A model generated the notes under the pieces. That model saw only the letters and a program-made list of their open reading frames with translations. It was not told the DNA's origin and did no database searches. Both the position numbers and the translations under genes were made by a program. Source: Chitinophaga sp. 180180018-3 (lineage in GTDB: Bacteria; Bacteroidota; Bacteroidia; Chitinophagales; Chitinophagaceae). Taken from it: 64,000 bases of DNA. Below, in pieces: positions 43,687 to 52,615 of the stretch. Every line of letters starts with the position of its first letter. The first letter of the stretch is position 1. The DNA lies in NCBI RefSeq assembly GCF_037893185.1, contig NZ_CP140772.1:5890001-5954000 (forward strand). The letters run 5' to 3'.

Positions 43687-46233
43687 ATGCAAAAGATTTA
43701 TTTGTTTATCACCCTGTTTTTGCTTTCAATGAGTACCCGGGCACAAGCCCCCGGCGGGAAAATGCCTATGGGAATGGGCATGCCCGGCCGTGTTTATGGA
43801 AAAATTGTTGACCCGGATGGAAAACCTGTTGCCTATGCTTCTGTCATCATTCTCCAGAACAGAATGGATTCGGCCACAAAAAAACTACAGGAAAAATTAC
43901 TGAAAGGCGCCCTCACTAAGGGTAATGGCGAGTTTACCATCGAAGACCTGCCAGCCAGAGGCCCTTTGAAAATGAAGATTACTGCCACTGGTTATAAAAC
44001 CGTTGAAAAACCTGTGACATTTCCTCCTTTCGATAAAGACCTCGGCAATATCAGGCTGGAATCCAGTACCACTCAGCTTCAGGGCGTAACGGTAACTGGC
44101 AGCAAACCGCTGATGCAGATGGATGTGGACAAAAAAGTGTTTAACGTAGAAAAGAATATCGTTAGTACCGGCGGAACTGCCCTCGATGTCATGAAAAATG
44201 TTCCTTCCGTGAATGTGGATATCGACGGAAATGTAACTGTCAGGAATTCTTCTCCCCAGCTCTACATCGACGGCCGCCCCACAACCCTCACGCTGGAACA
44301 GATCCCGGCAGACGCTATTGAGAGCGTGGAAGTGATCACCAACCCTTCTGCTAAATACGATGCCTCCGGCGGCGCCGCAGGCATCCTTAATATCGTGCTG
44401 AAGAAGAACCGTAAAACAGGCTACAACGGAAATCTGAGAGCCGGTGTTGATAAACGCGGTGCGCTGAATGGCGGCGCCGATTTCAACCTCCGCCAGAACA
44501 AAGTTAACTTCTCGGCCAGCGCTATGGGCAGCCAGATGAAAAACCGGACTAACGGTACCACCGATCGCAACAACTTCGCGGAAACGCCGGCTACTTTTAT
44601 CCACCAGAACAATTCCAACAGAACAGATGGTGGATTTCTTTTCGGAAAAGTAGGTCTCGATTGGTTCGCTACCAACCGTACTACCCTCTCTATCGCGGGA
44701 ATCAAGGTGCATGGAGAAATGAAGCCAGGCGAAATAATCGATATCCATACGGACAGTCTCAACAACGCCAAGCTCAGCTCCTACAGCCAGCGTAACTCCG
44801 ACTCTAAAATGAAGTTCAACGCCAACGGGATTGTGCTGGGCATGAAACACCTCTTCCCGCAGGAAGGTGAAGAGCTGACAGCCGATTTCAACTACTTCGG
44901 CGGTAAAAGCAACAACAACGGTAATTACAGAACTGATTACTATGGCAGCAACAACAATATCTTCGGCAGCGACCTGCAGCGGATACTTGGCTCCGGCTCC
45001 GTAAGCTTCACGACCATACAAACAGATTTTGTAAAACCATTTAAAAACAAACTGAAGCTGGAAACCGGTCTGCGCGCAGCAATCCGCACTACGAAGAGTA
45101 ATTTCAATAACTACATCTTCGATCACGACAAACAGGATTATATCCTGATTCCTGCGGCTTCCAACAACTATAAAAACAGCGATAATGTATATGCGGCCTA
45201 TGCCAGTGTATCCAATACCGTTGGTAATTTCGGCTATAAGGTAGGATTACGCGCTGAAAGCTCCAGCTATTCCGGCGACCTGCTCAATAACGGACAGCAT
45301 TTCTCCAACAGCTACCCCGTGAGCCTCTTCCCTTCGCTATTCCTCAGCCAGAAACTGAAGAACCAGCAGGAACTGCAGCTGAGCTATACCCGCAGGATCA
45401 ACAGGCCTAACTTCTTCCAGCTGATCCCCTTTACTGATTCAACTGACAAGCTGAATATCACCAAAGGAAACCCGGGCCTGGTACCGGAATTCACACAGTC
45501 AATGGAAATGTCGTACCTGAAAACGTTCAAAGGCAACAACACTTTCCTGGCGTCTGTCTACTACCGCTATACTAACAACCTGATCACCCGCTTCCTGACC
45601 AAAGAAGCCGATCCGGTAACCGGACAGGAACTGCTGGTGAACACTTATATCAATGCCAATTCCAGCTATTCGGCCGGTGCGGAACTGACTACCATGAACA
45701 GCCTTACCAAATGGTGGACGCTTACCGCAAACGTGAATATCTATAACTCGAAAATCAATACCAGCAATGTGGCTAAGTCGCAGGATGCTCTCTGGAGCTG
45801 GTTTGGTAAACTGAACAACACGTTCAGACTACCTTACAACTTCGAGGTACAGCTAACGGGTACTTACCAGTCTAAGACCAATTTGCCGGTAAATGACAAC
45901 AAGAATGTACAGGCAGGTCCACCCATGCAGCAGGCACAAAACGCCTCACAGGGTTATATCGCCTCCTTCTGGGGTGTGGATGCTGCTATCAAGAAGAGCT
46001 TCCTGAAGAACAACGCGGCTTCCGCCACACTTGCCTTCAGCGATATCTTCCGCAGCCGCTGGTCTGATCAGTACTCTGAAAGTGCTTACTTCACACAATA
46101 CTACAGCCGTCTCCGCGATCCGCAGATGATCCGCCTGACCCTGGCTTACAGATTCGGTAAGGTAGATGCCTCCCTGTTCAAGAGAAAGAATATGGGTGCC
46201 GGCATGCAGGGAATGCAGGAAGTAATACAGTAG
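43687..46233 (+). CDS. TonB-dependent receptor-like outer membrane beta-barrel protein
   Basis: 848 residues from an ATG that begins a signal peptide (QKIYLFITLFLLSMSTRAQA). A Gly/Met-rich segment (GKMPMGMGMPG) precedes a carboxypeptidase-regulatory-like domain (GKIVDPDGKPVAYASVII), a plug-like domain (DVMKNVPSVNVDIDGNVTVR, LEQIPADAIESVEVITNPSA) and an OMP_b-brl_3 type barrel. This group is usually found next to two-component systems and has no SusD partner; the Met-rich N-terminus may bind metal. Substrate unknown. The gene ends 1 nt before palindrome IR5. Confidence 0.9.
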   Translation: MQKIYLFITLFLLSMSTRAQAPGGKMPMGMGMPGRVYGKIVDPDGKPVAYASVIILQNRMDSATKKLQEKLLKGALTKGNGEFTIEDLPARGPLKMKITATGYKTVEKPVTFPPFDKDLGNIRLESSTTQLQGVTVTGSKPLMQMDVDKKVFNVEKNIVSTGGTALDVMKNVPSVNVDIDGNVTVRNSSPQLYIDGRPTTLTLEQIPADAIESVEVITNPSAKYDASGGAAGILNIVLKKNRKTGYNGNLRAGVDKRGALNGGADFNLRQNKVNFSASAMGSQMKNRTNGTTDRNNFAETPATFIHQNNSNRTDGGFLFGKVGLDWFATNRTTLSIAGIKVHGEMKPGEIIDIHTDSLNNAKLSSYSQRNSDSKMKFNANGIVLGMKHLFPQEGEELTADFNYFGGKSNNNGNYRTDYYGSNNNIFGSDLQRILGSGSVSFTTIQTDFVKPFKNKLKLETGLRAAIRTTKSNFNNYIFDHDKQDYILIPAASNNYKNSDNVYAAYASVSNTVGNFGYKVGLRAESSSYSGDLLNNGQHFSNSYPVSLFPSLFLSQKLKNQQELQLSYTRRINRPNFFQLIPFTDSTDKLNITKGNPGLVPEFTQSMEMSYLKTFKGNNTFLASVYYRYTNNLITRFLTKEADPVTGQELLVNTYINANSSYSAGAELTTMNSLTKWWTLTANVNIYNSKINTSNVAKSQDALWSWFGKLNNTFRLPYNFEVQLTGTYQSKTNLPVNDNKNVQAGPPMQQAQNASQGYIASFWGVDAAIKKSFLKNNAASATLAFSDIFRSRWSDQYSESAYFTQYYSRLRDPQMIRLTLAYRFGKVDASLFKRKNMGAGMQGMQEVIQ

Positions 46234-46234
46234 C

Positions 46235-46341
46235 AATTAAGAATGGAGAATGAAGAAATAGCGGGGAGATAGTAAACGCGAAGATCAACTTCGTTACTAT
46301 CTCCCCGCTATTTCTTCATTCTTCATTCTCCATTCTTAATT
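46235..46341. repeat. Long palindrome IR5 at convergent gene ends
   Basis: Left arm 46235-46275 and right arm 46294-46341; they are complementary except for a 7-nt extra repeat (ATTCTTC) in the right arm. An inner stem CGAAG/CTTCG extends the structure. Outer unit AATTAAGAATGGAGAATGAAG, here cut to AATTAAGAATGGAGAATG, inner ATAGCGGGGAGATAG. The stop codons of both flanking convergent genes lie just outside (1 and about 10 nt). Confidence 0.93.
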
Positions 46342-46350
46342 CTTTACTGT

Positions 46351-47079
46351 TCAACCATTCCGTCCTTTTTCCCCAGGATACATCCATTGCACTACATCGC
46401 TTTGCCACACTTCCTTTGTATCGATATTCAGAGCGGAGATACGGCCGGTAAATGCAGCACCGGTATCTAAGTTATATACATTCGCGGCACGCATAGGCGC
46501 GTCCTCACCATAGTTCAGCGTGGGAGTATGCCCTATGTAAATCTCTTTGAATTTCTTAAGCCGGCGCGGATAGAACAATGATTCGGGCGAGAGCCTTGAA
46601 TCCAGCGCCAGGGCCAATTCCCACAAACTTCTGTCCCAATACAGCATATGCTCAAACCGCTCATGTTCAGGGCCATGCAAAGAAGTAAAACCGGCATGCA
46701 CGAATAAACGCTGCTGGTCGTCGATGAAAAACAAACGCATCCTGCTGATAAACTCCCGGTGCAGGGCACGCACGTCGTCCGGCAAATTTTCATAACTGCT
46801 GATGGTAGCAGCTCCTCCGCTGCGCACCCAGATGGGTTCCGGCATAATGCCGTTCAGCCAGGATTCGCACCAGGCATCGTGATTCCCCTTAATAAAAACA
46901 CAGTGATAACGATGCTGCAACTCCATCAGCCAGGCGATGACTCCGGCCGATTCAGACCATCCGTCTACACAATCTCCTAAAAATATCAATGTGTCTTCTT
47001 CCTTCGGATTTATCTTTTCTATCAGTTGTTGCAGCGCTTTCAGGGCGCCATGTATATCCCCTATGACGTAGGTTGCCAT
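46351..47079 (-). CDS. Metallophosphoesterase (PrpA/ApaH-like protein phosphatase)
   Basis: 242 residues of the calcineurin-like phosphoesterase superfamily, PP2A-related bacterial branch. Metal-binding motifs are intact: YVIGDIHG (residues 4-11), FLGDCVDGW (near 34), KGNHDAW (near 63), a later FVHAGF and IGHTPT. Likely acts on phosphoproteins or dinucleoside tetraphosphates in the cytoplasm. Its start overlaps the 3' end of the truncated oxygenase gene by 19 nt, so the two are translationally linked. Convergent with the outer membrane gene across IR5. Confidence 0.9.
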   Translation of the reverse strand: MATYVIGDIHGALKALQQLIEKINPKEEDTLIFLGDCVDGWSESAGVIAWLMELQHRYHCVFIKGNHDAWCESWLNGIMPEPIWVRSGGAATISSYENLPDDVRALHREFISRMRLFFIDDQQRLFVHAGFTSLHGPEHERFEHMLYWDRSLWELALALDSRLSPESLFYPRRLKKFKEIYIGHTPTLNYGEDAPMRAANVYNLDTGAAFTGRISALNIDTKEVWQSDVVQWMYPGEKGRNG

Positions 47080-47384
47080 GTGTTTATCTGTTTGTACATA
47101 ATATCCGTTCTCAGCACATACTTCACCCCGGCCGCCAGTAATGCTCCTTCATGCCGCCCCCCCTTCAGCCGTTCCCAGATAAAGGTAGCATATGCCTGGT
47201 CTTTATGCAATACCCGCTCATTATTACGCACGCCTTTCACCATACGCTGCACGCCATTCCCTACATCCACCATCGCTTCTTCATAGCCCAGGGCTTCACT
47301 TTGCTCAATCAGCGCAATACATTCTTCCGGGGATAAAAAATTCCGGAGCACAAAAATATCAGGGGTATACAATTGCTTTTCCAT
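47061..47384 (-). pseudogene. 2OG-Fe(II) oxygenase with internal in-frame deletion
   Basis: 107 residues. The first 75 (VLRNFLSPEECIALIEQSE, KGVRNNERVLHKDQAYATF, IWERLKGG) are a normal N-terminus of a prolyl-4-hydroxylase-like protein, and the last 30 (RHEGALLAAGVKYVLRTDIM) match the usual C-terminus with the distal iron-binding His. The roughly 70-80 residues between them, which should hold the HxD ligand pair and the substrate pocket, are missing, with the reading frame intact. The junction lies at a seven-G run (minus strand; about 47157-47163). Enzymatic activity is very unlikely. It could still bind a partner. Overlaps the following phosphatase gene by 19 nt. Confidence 0.7.
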
Positions 47385-47387
47385 AAA

Positions 47388-48077
47388 TCAGGTTTCTGAT
47401 GGTATATTAATATGAAAGCTGTTCTTCTTCAGCTGCTTGTTAAACTTGTACAGCTCAGGATGCCGGTTCTTCAGGCCCTCCCGCTTCAGTCCTGTGTTGA
47501 TCACGTAAGCAGCATCGAGAATTTTGCGCCGGAAATTGCGCCGGTCTATAGTAGTCTGAAGGATGCACTCGTACAGTTCGTGCAGTTCTGTGATAGTGAA
47601 AAGTTCGTCCAGCAGCTCGAAACCAACGGGGTAATACTGGATCTTGGATTTCAGCCGCTGCAGGGCTGCTTTGAAAATATGCTTGTGATCGAAACCCAGC
47701 GCTGGTATTTTCCGCACATTGAACCACTTCACATCGTTTGCCATGCTACCGGCCACGATGTTGAATTTGGACGGGTTGATGAGTGCATAATACCCCACCG
47801 CAATTACCCGGCCACGGGGATCACGGGCCGGATCGTCGAACGAATACAGCTGTTCCAGGAATACTTCGTCCATGCCGAGCTTCGTGCGCAGAATACGGGA
47901 GCAGGTATCCAGGAATGTTTCCTCCATTTGCAGGAAACCTCCGGGAAGCGTCCAGCAGTCCTTGAAAGGTTCTTCCTTACGGTTCAGCAACAACACCGAC
48001 AAGGTATCGCTGTGATACCCGAAAACCACCAGGTCTACCGCCAGCGACGGATTCTGATATTCATGGAATTGCTTCAT
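47388..48077 (-). CDS. NUDIX-domain transcriptional regulator (NrtR/AraR-like)
   Basis: 229 residues: an N-terminal NUDIX domain (about 8-145) with a degraded Nudix box (GGFLQMEETFLDTCSRILRT instead of the GX5EX7REUXEEXGU consensus, so hydrolysis is probably lost) and a C-terminal winged helix (about 155-225; LFTITELHELYECIL, DRRNFRRKIL). Such proteins sense ADP-ribose or sugar derivatives and repress NAD or pentose genes. No target can be assigned nearby; the oxygenase remnant and phosphatase lie directly downstream on the same strand. Confidence 0.85.
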   Translation of the reverse strand: MKQFHEYQNPSLAVDLVVFGYHSDTLSVLLLNRKEEPFKDCWTLPGGFLQMEETFLDTCSRILRTKLGMDEVFLEQLYSFDDPARDPRGRVIAVGYYALINPSKFNIVAGSMANDVKWFNVRKIPALGFDHKHIFKAALQRLKSKIQYYPVGFELLDELFTITELHELYECILQTTIDRRNFRRKILDAAYVINTGLKREGLKNRHPELYKFNKQLKKNSFHINIPSET

Positions 48078-48112
48078 GTTTTGTTTGCGTCATTTTAACA
48101 TGAAGTAACAAA

Positions 48113-48152
48113 TTTTCCGGGAGATAACCTAAAAAACTTACCTCCCGGAAAA
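48113..48152 (-). terminator. Terminator at the end of the urease operon
   Basis: Stem TTTTCCGGGAG (48113-48123) with CTCCCGGAAAA (48142-48152), perfect over 11 bp with an 18-nt loop, 20 nt after the stop of the TonB receptor gene on the minus strand. Confidence 0.65.
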
Positions 48153-48172
48153 AGGCTAAAAAAGGGAAAGTG

Positions 48173-50212
48173 CTAGAATTTCACAGCCAGACCGGCTTTC
48201 AGGTAGAAGAGTGTTCCCGGAGTAAAGCAAAGCTCCGTTACCGGTGCCTGTTCGTTCTTCAGACGGGTTTCTGTTTCAAACTGGGCTTCGTTCCAGTTGG
48301 TATTGAATACATTCTGTGCCTGTATCGTGAATTCCCAATGCCGGCGGCTATAGGCGAGCGACAGGTCATTTACAAAATATCCTTTCGCTATCACCGAGTT
48401 GTCTTCATTAGCCGGGCGTGCTCTCATATAACGGTAACGCATATTGGCAGAAAAGCCACCGGGGATTTTTACGGAGATGCCACCCGTGCTGGTCAGTTCC
48501 GGTGCCAGCGGTATATAATTGGCGCCTTTCGGCTCGTCAACGAAACGTCCGTGTGCATAGTTTACATCTGCATCGAGGTACAGCCAGTTAAACGGCTGAT
48601 AGCGTACGCTCAGGTCGGCTCCCAGCCGTTTCGTTTTCCCCGAAGGCTCTACCACGGCCTCATCTCCCACATATACAAACTCCTGCTGCAGATACAGGTA
48701 CCACAACGCAGGTTGTATGATCAGGTTCCTGGCCGGCTTCAATACTACGCCCAGATCCACTCCTGCCGAAAATGGCAGAATGCTTTTCCCCTTTTGCATC
48801 ATCACCACCCGCACATCGTTGGAATGAAAACCCATGCCCGATTTCAGATACAGCTGCGCCATGCGGCTGGCAGTGTACACGATGTTCAGCTTGGGGCTTA
48901 CACGGGTTGCCTCCTGGTTTTGACCGGCTGGCAGGGAATTCAGCTTATCGTGGTAGTTGAAAATAAAATGATCTGCTCTCACTGCCGGTGTGATCGCCCA
49001 TTTCCGTTTACGCCATTCTATTTCCGTATAGGCATGCAGGTTAGTTTCAGTAGCCGTGCCATACGACAAACGGTTCAATAATGAATCCCGGTGGTATACA
49101 TGATTCAGCTCCAGATCGCCGATATCGTCGAGGCGCAGGCCGGCACTGCTTTTCCAGGTGAGATAGCTACCGGGTAACAGGAAGCGCTTCGTGAACGTGT
49201 GATCAAACCCATACATGCTGCGATCATCTTTCTGTTCTATTTCATCTCCAAACACCGGATCTTTCAGAAAAAAGGTAAAGTCGGAATACAGGTTGAATTT
49301 GTAACGGGAGTAATAGAAGAAGCTTTGCCAATCGGTACGTTCATCTATCATATGCCGGTAGGTGAGTGCCAGGTTGGTACGGGAAGTGCTCCCGCCTTCT
49401 GTAGGATCTATAGAGCCCCAGCGGCTGATGATTCCTTCCCTCACGGCGCGTTCGGGGATCTGCCCGGAGGCGTTCCAGCCGGAGTTGAAGGTGGAGGCCT
49501 GTATGGAAAGATAGTCGCGCGGATTGAACTGCGTGCTGAATTTCCCCATGATATTAAACCGGTTGAAGTTTTGTTTTATATCAAACGGTCCGTTGGTATA
49601 ATTGTACTCGGAGGCAATCCAGGCATGGCTCTTGGCGTCATCTGTATCCGGCAGCAGCCTCAACATCCCCATGGCCCTCATTGTATTAAAAGAGCCGCCT
49701 TCCAGCTTGAACATATTATCCGGCAACTGTTCGTAAGTGCTGAAGTTCACATAGCCGGCAGTGTTCAGATCACCTTTGTCGGCGTAGTAAGCGCCCTTCC
49801 CGAAATCAATCCCTTCTATGGTTTCGGGGATAAGAAAATGTAAATCGGCATATCCCTGCCCATGTGCATGCGATACCATGTTCACTGGTATCCCATCGGC
49901 ATTGATATTAACATCTGTTCCGTGGTCGCAGTCAAATCCGCGCAGGAAGATCTGTTCAGCTTTTCCTCCACCGGCATGCTGTGCGATAAATAGTCCTGGT
50001 ACTTTACGAAGCAGATCCTGCGCCGTATTCACCGGTATCATTTTAAGATCCACTTTCATCATCTCCCTTTCAATACGGGGAGCACTCACCACCACCTGCG
50101 ACAATTGAGTATGCAGGGTATCTTTCGTTCCTTTGCCGTGTTGTGCGCGGGCATGATATTCCGCCAGCAACAACACCGCTGTAGTAGTAACAAAATATAG
50201 TCTTTTCATCAT
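48173..50212 (-). CDS. TonB-dependent receptor of the urease operon (candidate nickel receptor)
   Basis: 679 residues with signal peptide (YFVTTTAVLLLAEYHARA), a plug (VNTAQDLLRKVPGLFIAQHA, IFLRGFDCDHGTDVNINADG) and a barrel ending in TLFYLKAGLAVKF. There is no CarboxypepD_reg domain and no SusD. It starts 2 nt after the urea transporter stop and is thus the last gene of the urease operon. The conserved DCDHGTDV and MVSHAHGQGY stretches are rich in His and Asp near the expected ligand face. Uptake of a nickel complex is the best guess from context (compare nickel-linked TonB receptors of Helicobacter); urea needs no such receptor. Family sure, ligand inferred. Confidence 0.88.
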   Translation of the reverse strand: MMKRLYFVTTTAVLLLAEYHARAQHGKGTKDTLHTQLSQVVVSAPRIEREMMKVDLKMIPVNTAQDLLRKVPGLFIAQHAGGGKAEQIFLRGFDCDHGTDVNINADGIPVNMVSHAHGQGYADLHFLIPETIEGIDFGKGAYYADKGDLNTAGYVNFSTYEQLPDNMFKLEGGSFNTMRAMGMLRLLPDTDDAKSHAWIASEYNYTNGPFDIKQNFNRFNIMGKFSTQFNPRDYLSIQASTFNSGWNASGQIPERAVREGIISRWGSIDPTEGGSTSRTNLALTYRHMIDERTDWQSFFYYSRYKFNLYSDFTFFLKDPVFGDEIEQKDDRSMYGFDHTFTKRFLLPGSYLTWKSSAGLRLDDIGDLELNHVYHRDSLLNRLSYGTATETNLHAYTEIEWRKRKWAITPAVRADHFIFNYHDKLNSLPAGQNQEATRVSPKLNIVYTASRMAQLYLKSGMGFHSNDVRVVMMQKGKSILPFSAGVDLGVVLKPARNLIIQPALWYLYLQQEFVYVGDEAVVEPSGKTKRLGADLSVRYQPFNWLYLDADVNYAHGRFVDEPKGANYIPLAPELTSTGGISVKIPGGFSANMRYRYMRARPANEDNSVIAKGYFVNDLSLAYSRRHWEFTIQAQNVFNTNWNEAQFETETRLKNEQAPVTELCFTPGTLFYLKAGLAVKF

Positions 50213-50214
50213 CT

Positions 50215-51087
50215 TCAGGTTAATTTCCGGGCAGCATTCTTATTCACCTCATTCTTAACATTCACAGTTATAAAAGAAGCCACCACAAACGGAAAAGTCA
50301 GTACAGAAAGGTGTTGCGATAACATCGCTATATCGAGGAATACGGATATCAGTACTGCCAGCAGTACATACACACCATCGTACCACTTATCTCCTGCAAA
50401 AGCAATTGCACAAAGCACGGCATTAAAACTCAACAGGCCCATATGAATATCGCCAAGCGGTTCTGCAAACCGGGCGGAAATAAAAGCAGCCAGCAAAGAA
50501 GCGGCCACACCGTATAATGCCGCTATCGGTGAGCTGATGAACACGCCCAGAAAAAAGATAATGCCGGCAATCAGGCTACCCTGAAAGATCACTTCTCCGA
50601 ATCCATAGGTAGCCATGGCAAAGTCGTCGCTCAGGGGTACTGCCGCCGCACTTTCTGCAGATAATGGTACCGGATATACGTGATGGAAGAGATAGAGGAA
50701 TGCCCAGGTAACCAGAATGAATGGCAGTGTGAACCCGGCTATCTTACGCCTGATCAGGAAATGTTGCAAAACAGTAGCTGCAGCGGATCCCAGCATTACG
50801 GCTATCCACACCACAGCAGTAGGTTCAAAGTAAAAAGTAAGCGCTACGCCCACCAGTGCCGCACTGAATCCATACAGGCCGGCATCAGTTTCTCCTTTAT
50901 CGTACTTCAGCAACTTCGCAGTAAGCGTGCCCGTTAACACCGCCAACACAGCGCCCACTCCCATAATAACGGAATCATAAAATATACCCGCCAGGAAAAA
51001 CAGGCCTGTCCATGCGTTCTGTTGCAGCATAATCTGCCCCACTCCCCTCAGATACGGGGCAGCAGGAAATAGTTTTTGTTCGTTCAT
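50215..51087 (-). CDS. Urea transporter (UT family)
   Basis: 290 residues, about ten membrane segments in two homologous halves. Typical UT segments are GVGQIMLQQNAWTGLFFLAG, GLYGFSAALVGVAL in the first half and LLSFNAVLCAIAF in the second, containing the LxFNxxL-like pore elements. A passive urea channel of the inner membrane feeding urease. It lies 22 nt after the nickel permease-like gene and 2 nt before the receptor gene. Confidence 0.88.
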   Translation of the reverse strand: MNEQKLFPAAPYLRGVGQIMLQQNAWTGLFFLAGIFYDSVIMGVGAVLAVLTGTLTAKLLKYDKGETDAGLYGFSAALVGVALTFYFEPTAVVWIAVMLGSAAATVLQHFLIRRKIAGFTLPFILVTWAFLYLFHHVYPVPLSAESAAAVPLSDDFAMATYGFGEVIFQGSLIAGIIFFLGVFISSPIAALYGVAASLLAAFISARFAEPLGDIHMGLLSFNAVLCAIAFAGDKWYDGVYVLLAVLISVFLDIAMLSQHLSVLTFPFVVASFITVNVKNEVNKNAARKLT

Positions 51088-51109
51088 GATTGTTTCTTTT
51101 GATAAGGAT

Positions 51110-51811
51110 CTACCACCCGAGGAATACCATGCCTATCCCGCACATCGTTACCACAGCTCCTCCTATGGCATGTACATACCTTTCCAGCTTATCTGTTTTA
51201 ATAATGGAATATCCGTAACAACCTATCAATACCATCACCAGCATAGTGAGGGTAGTGGCTACGGCAAAAACACTGATTAGTAATATCACTTCCAGCGACG
51301 AGCGATGCGCACCGGAGTAAAACAGTAATGGTACCAGTGGTTCGCTGGGCCCCATTACGAATATGGCAAACAATATCCAGGGAGTCACCTTCACCCGGTT
51401 CTGCGGATATACCACTTCTCCGTGCTTGTGCTCATACACATAGATCTCTCCTCCTTCATATACGTCAAAATGCTTGTGCGCCTTGTTCACCCACGCGGCC
51501 CGTATTCCCCACAGCAGGTATATAATCCCGAATCCCAGCAGGCACCAGCCGGAGAGGTTTCCCCGCACATCCTGAAACCAGGTAAGCTTCGAGAGCTGCC
51601 ATCCCAGTAAAACACCCACCAGCCCTATCAATACCGAACTGAAGATATGCCCGAACCCGCAGAGTATCGTCCACATAATGGTTTTAGACATACTCCACTT
51701 TTTGGAACGCGACAGTACGATAAAAGGCAGGTAGTGATCCGGTCCTGTGGCTGTATGCAAACAGGCTATGGTAACGGCCGACAGCAATAACGTAGTTAAT
51801 CCGATATTCAT
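51110..51811 (-). CDS. UreH/NicO-like nickel permease
   Basis: 233 residues with six membrane segments. The first helix carries HTATGPDHYLPFIVL, a variant of the HX4DH-type nickel signature, and a hydrophilic His-rich loop (NKAHKHFDVYEGG, YEHKHGEVVYP) lies between helices 3 and 4 as in RcnA/UreH proteins. Expected role: nickel supply for urease. The start is fixed by an ATGA overlap with the ureD stop (51808-51811). Some related proteins are exporters, but context favours import. Confidence 0.83.
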   Translation of the reverse strand: MNIGLTTLLLSAVTIACLHTATGPDHYLPFIVLSRSKKWSMSKTIMWTILCGFGHIFSSVLIGLVGVLLGWQLSKLTWFQDVRGNLSGWCLLGFGIIYLLWGIRAAWVNKAHKHFDVYEGGEIYVYEHKHGEVVYPQNRVKVTPWILFAIFVMGPSEPLVPLLFYSGAHRSSLEVILLISVFAVATTLTMLVMVLIGCYGYSIIKTDKLERYVHAIGGAVVTMCGIGMVFLGW

Positions 51812-52605
51812 AGTACCTCTTTTTCTGTTTTGACCCACAAATGCTGTTGTATTTTACGGAGACAATTAAATAATTGTTCGCCTCCGTTGCCAAGTATGCG
51901 TAACACGGTACTGTTCGGCCCCGCCGCTGATACACCTGTTACGATTCCTTTTTCTTCTTCCAGCAGTGCGTACCATTCCGCAGTCAGGTCTGTTGCTGCG
52001 CCAGGATGTGTGTTCACATAGAGCAGCGTAGCCTGGTGCGTATATCCTTCCATTTGTCCGATGGCCTGCATGGGCATCAATTGTGGCTGCATGAGTATAT
52101 TATCTTTCAGCAGCAATCGTTCCTTATGATATACTTCCGTCACATTCTGAAAATGCTGGAAGCGGAACACTTCACCGGAATGCTTACGGCCACAGGTGAT
52201 GATTTCTCCAAAGGTCAGCTCACAGTTATCTTCCATCTGTATAATCGTGCGTCCTTTGAAGATGGCCCGCTCATGCGGCACCACCGGGTGCTGCACATAG
52301 CTGAAAGTACTATCTGCGTGTAGTCGTATCCGTTGATGCTGCTGTGCTCCATGCTGCATGTTGAACAACCGCTGATACGATTGCGACTGCAACTGCAAAC
52401 GGCTTTTACTTTCTGTAGTAATATCTATTTCGTAATGATCTCCATCCAGTATGCCCGGAGAAGAGCTCATCACCATCAGGTACAACGACGGGTCTGTCTT
52501 ATACTCTCCTACGTTCGCCACCCGGAAAGGGCGCGTGAAATAGGTATCTTTCAGATAAGATCTGCCATTCTTGTACCCGCTTGTTATATTCAGCCTGTTG
52601 ATCAT
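51808..52605 (-). CDS. ureD: Urease accessory protein UreD
   Basis: 265 residues with the UreD/UreH-type motifs LYLMVMSSSPGILDGDHYEI, QQHQRIRLHADSTFSYVQHP and CELTFGEIITCGRKHSGEVF. UreD is the scaffold on which UreF and UreG deliver nickel to apo-urease. It lies 10 nt after ureG and overlaps the nickel permease-like gene by 4 nt. Complete length. Confidence 0.94.
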   Translation of the reverse strand: MINRLNITSGYKNGRSYLKDTYFTRPFRVANVGEYKTDPSLYLMVMSSSPGILDGDHYEIDITTESKSRLQLQSQSYQRLFNMQHGAQQHQRIRLHADSTFSYVQHPVVPHERAIFKGRTIIQMEDNCELTFGEIITCGRKHSGEVFRFQHFQNVTEVYHKERLLLKDNILMQPQLMPMQAIGQMEGYTHQATLLYVNTHPGAATDLTAEWYALLEEEKGIVTGVSAAGPNSTVLRILGNGGEQLFNCLRKIQQHLWVKTEKEVL

Positions 52606-52615
52606 GCTTTCCTGA

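Noticed and set aside
43897..45126. Open frame antisense to the outer membrane barrel gene (409 codons)
   Set aside because: The sense frame has signal peptide, plug and barrel; the antisense frame has none.
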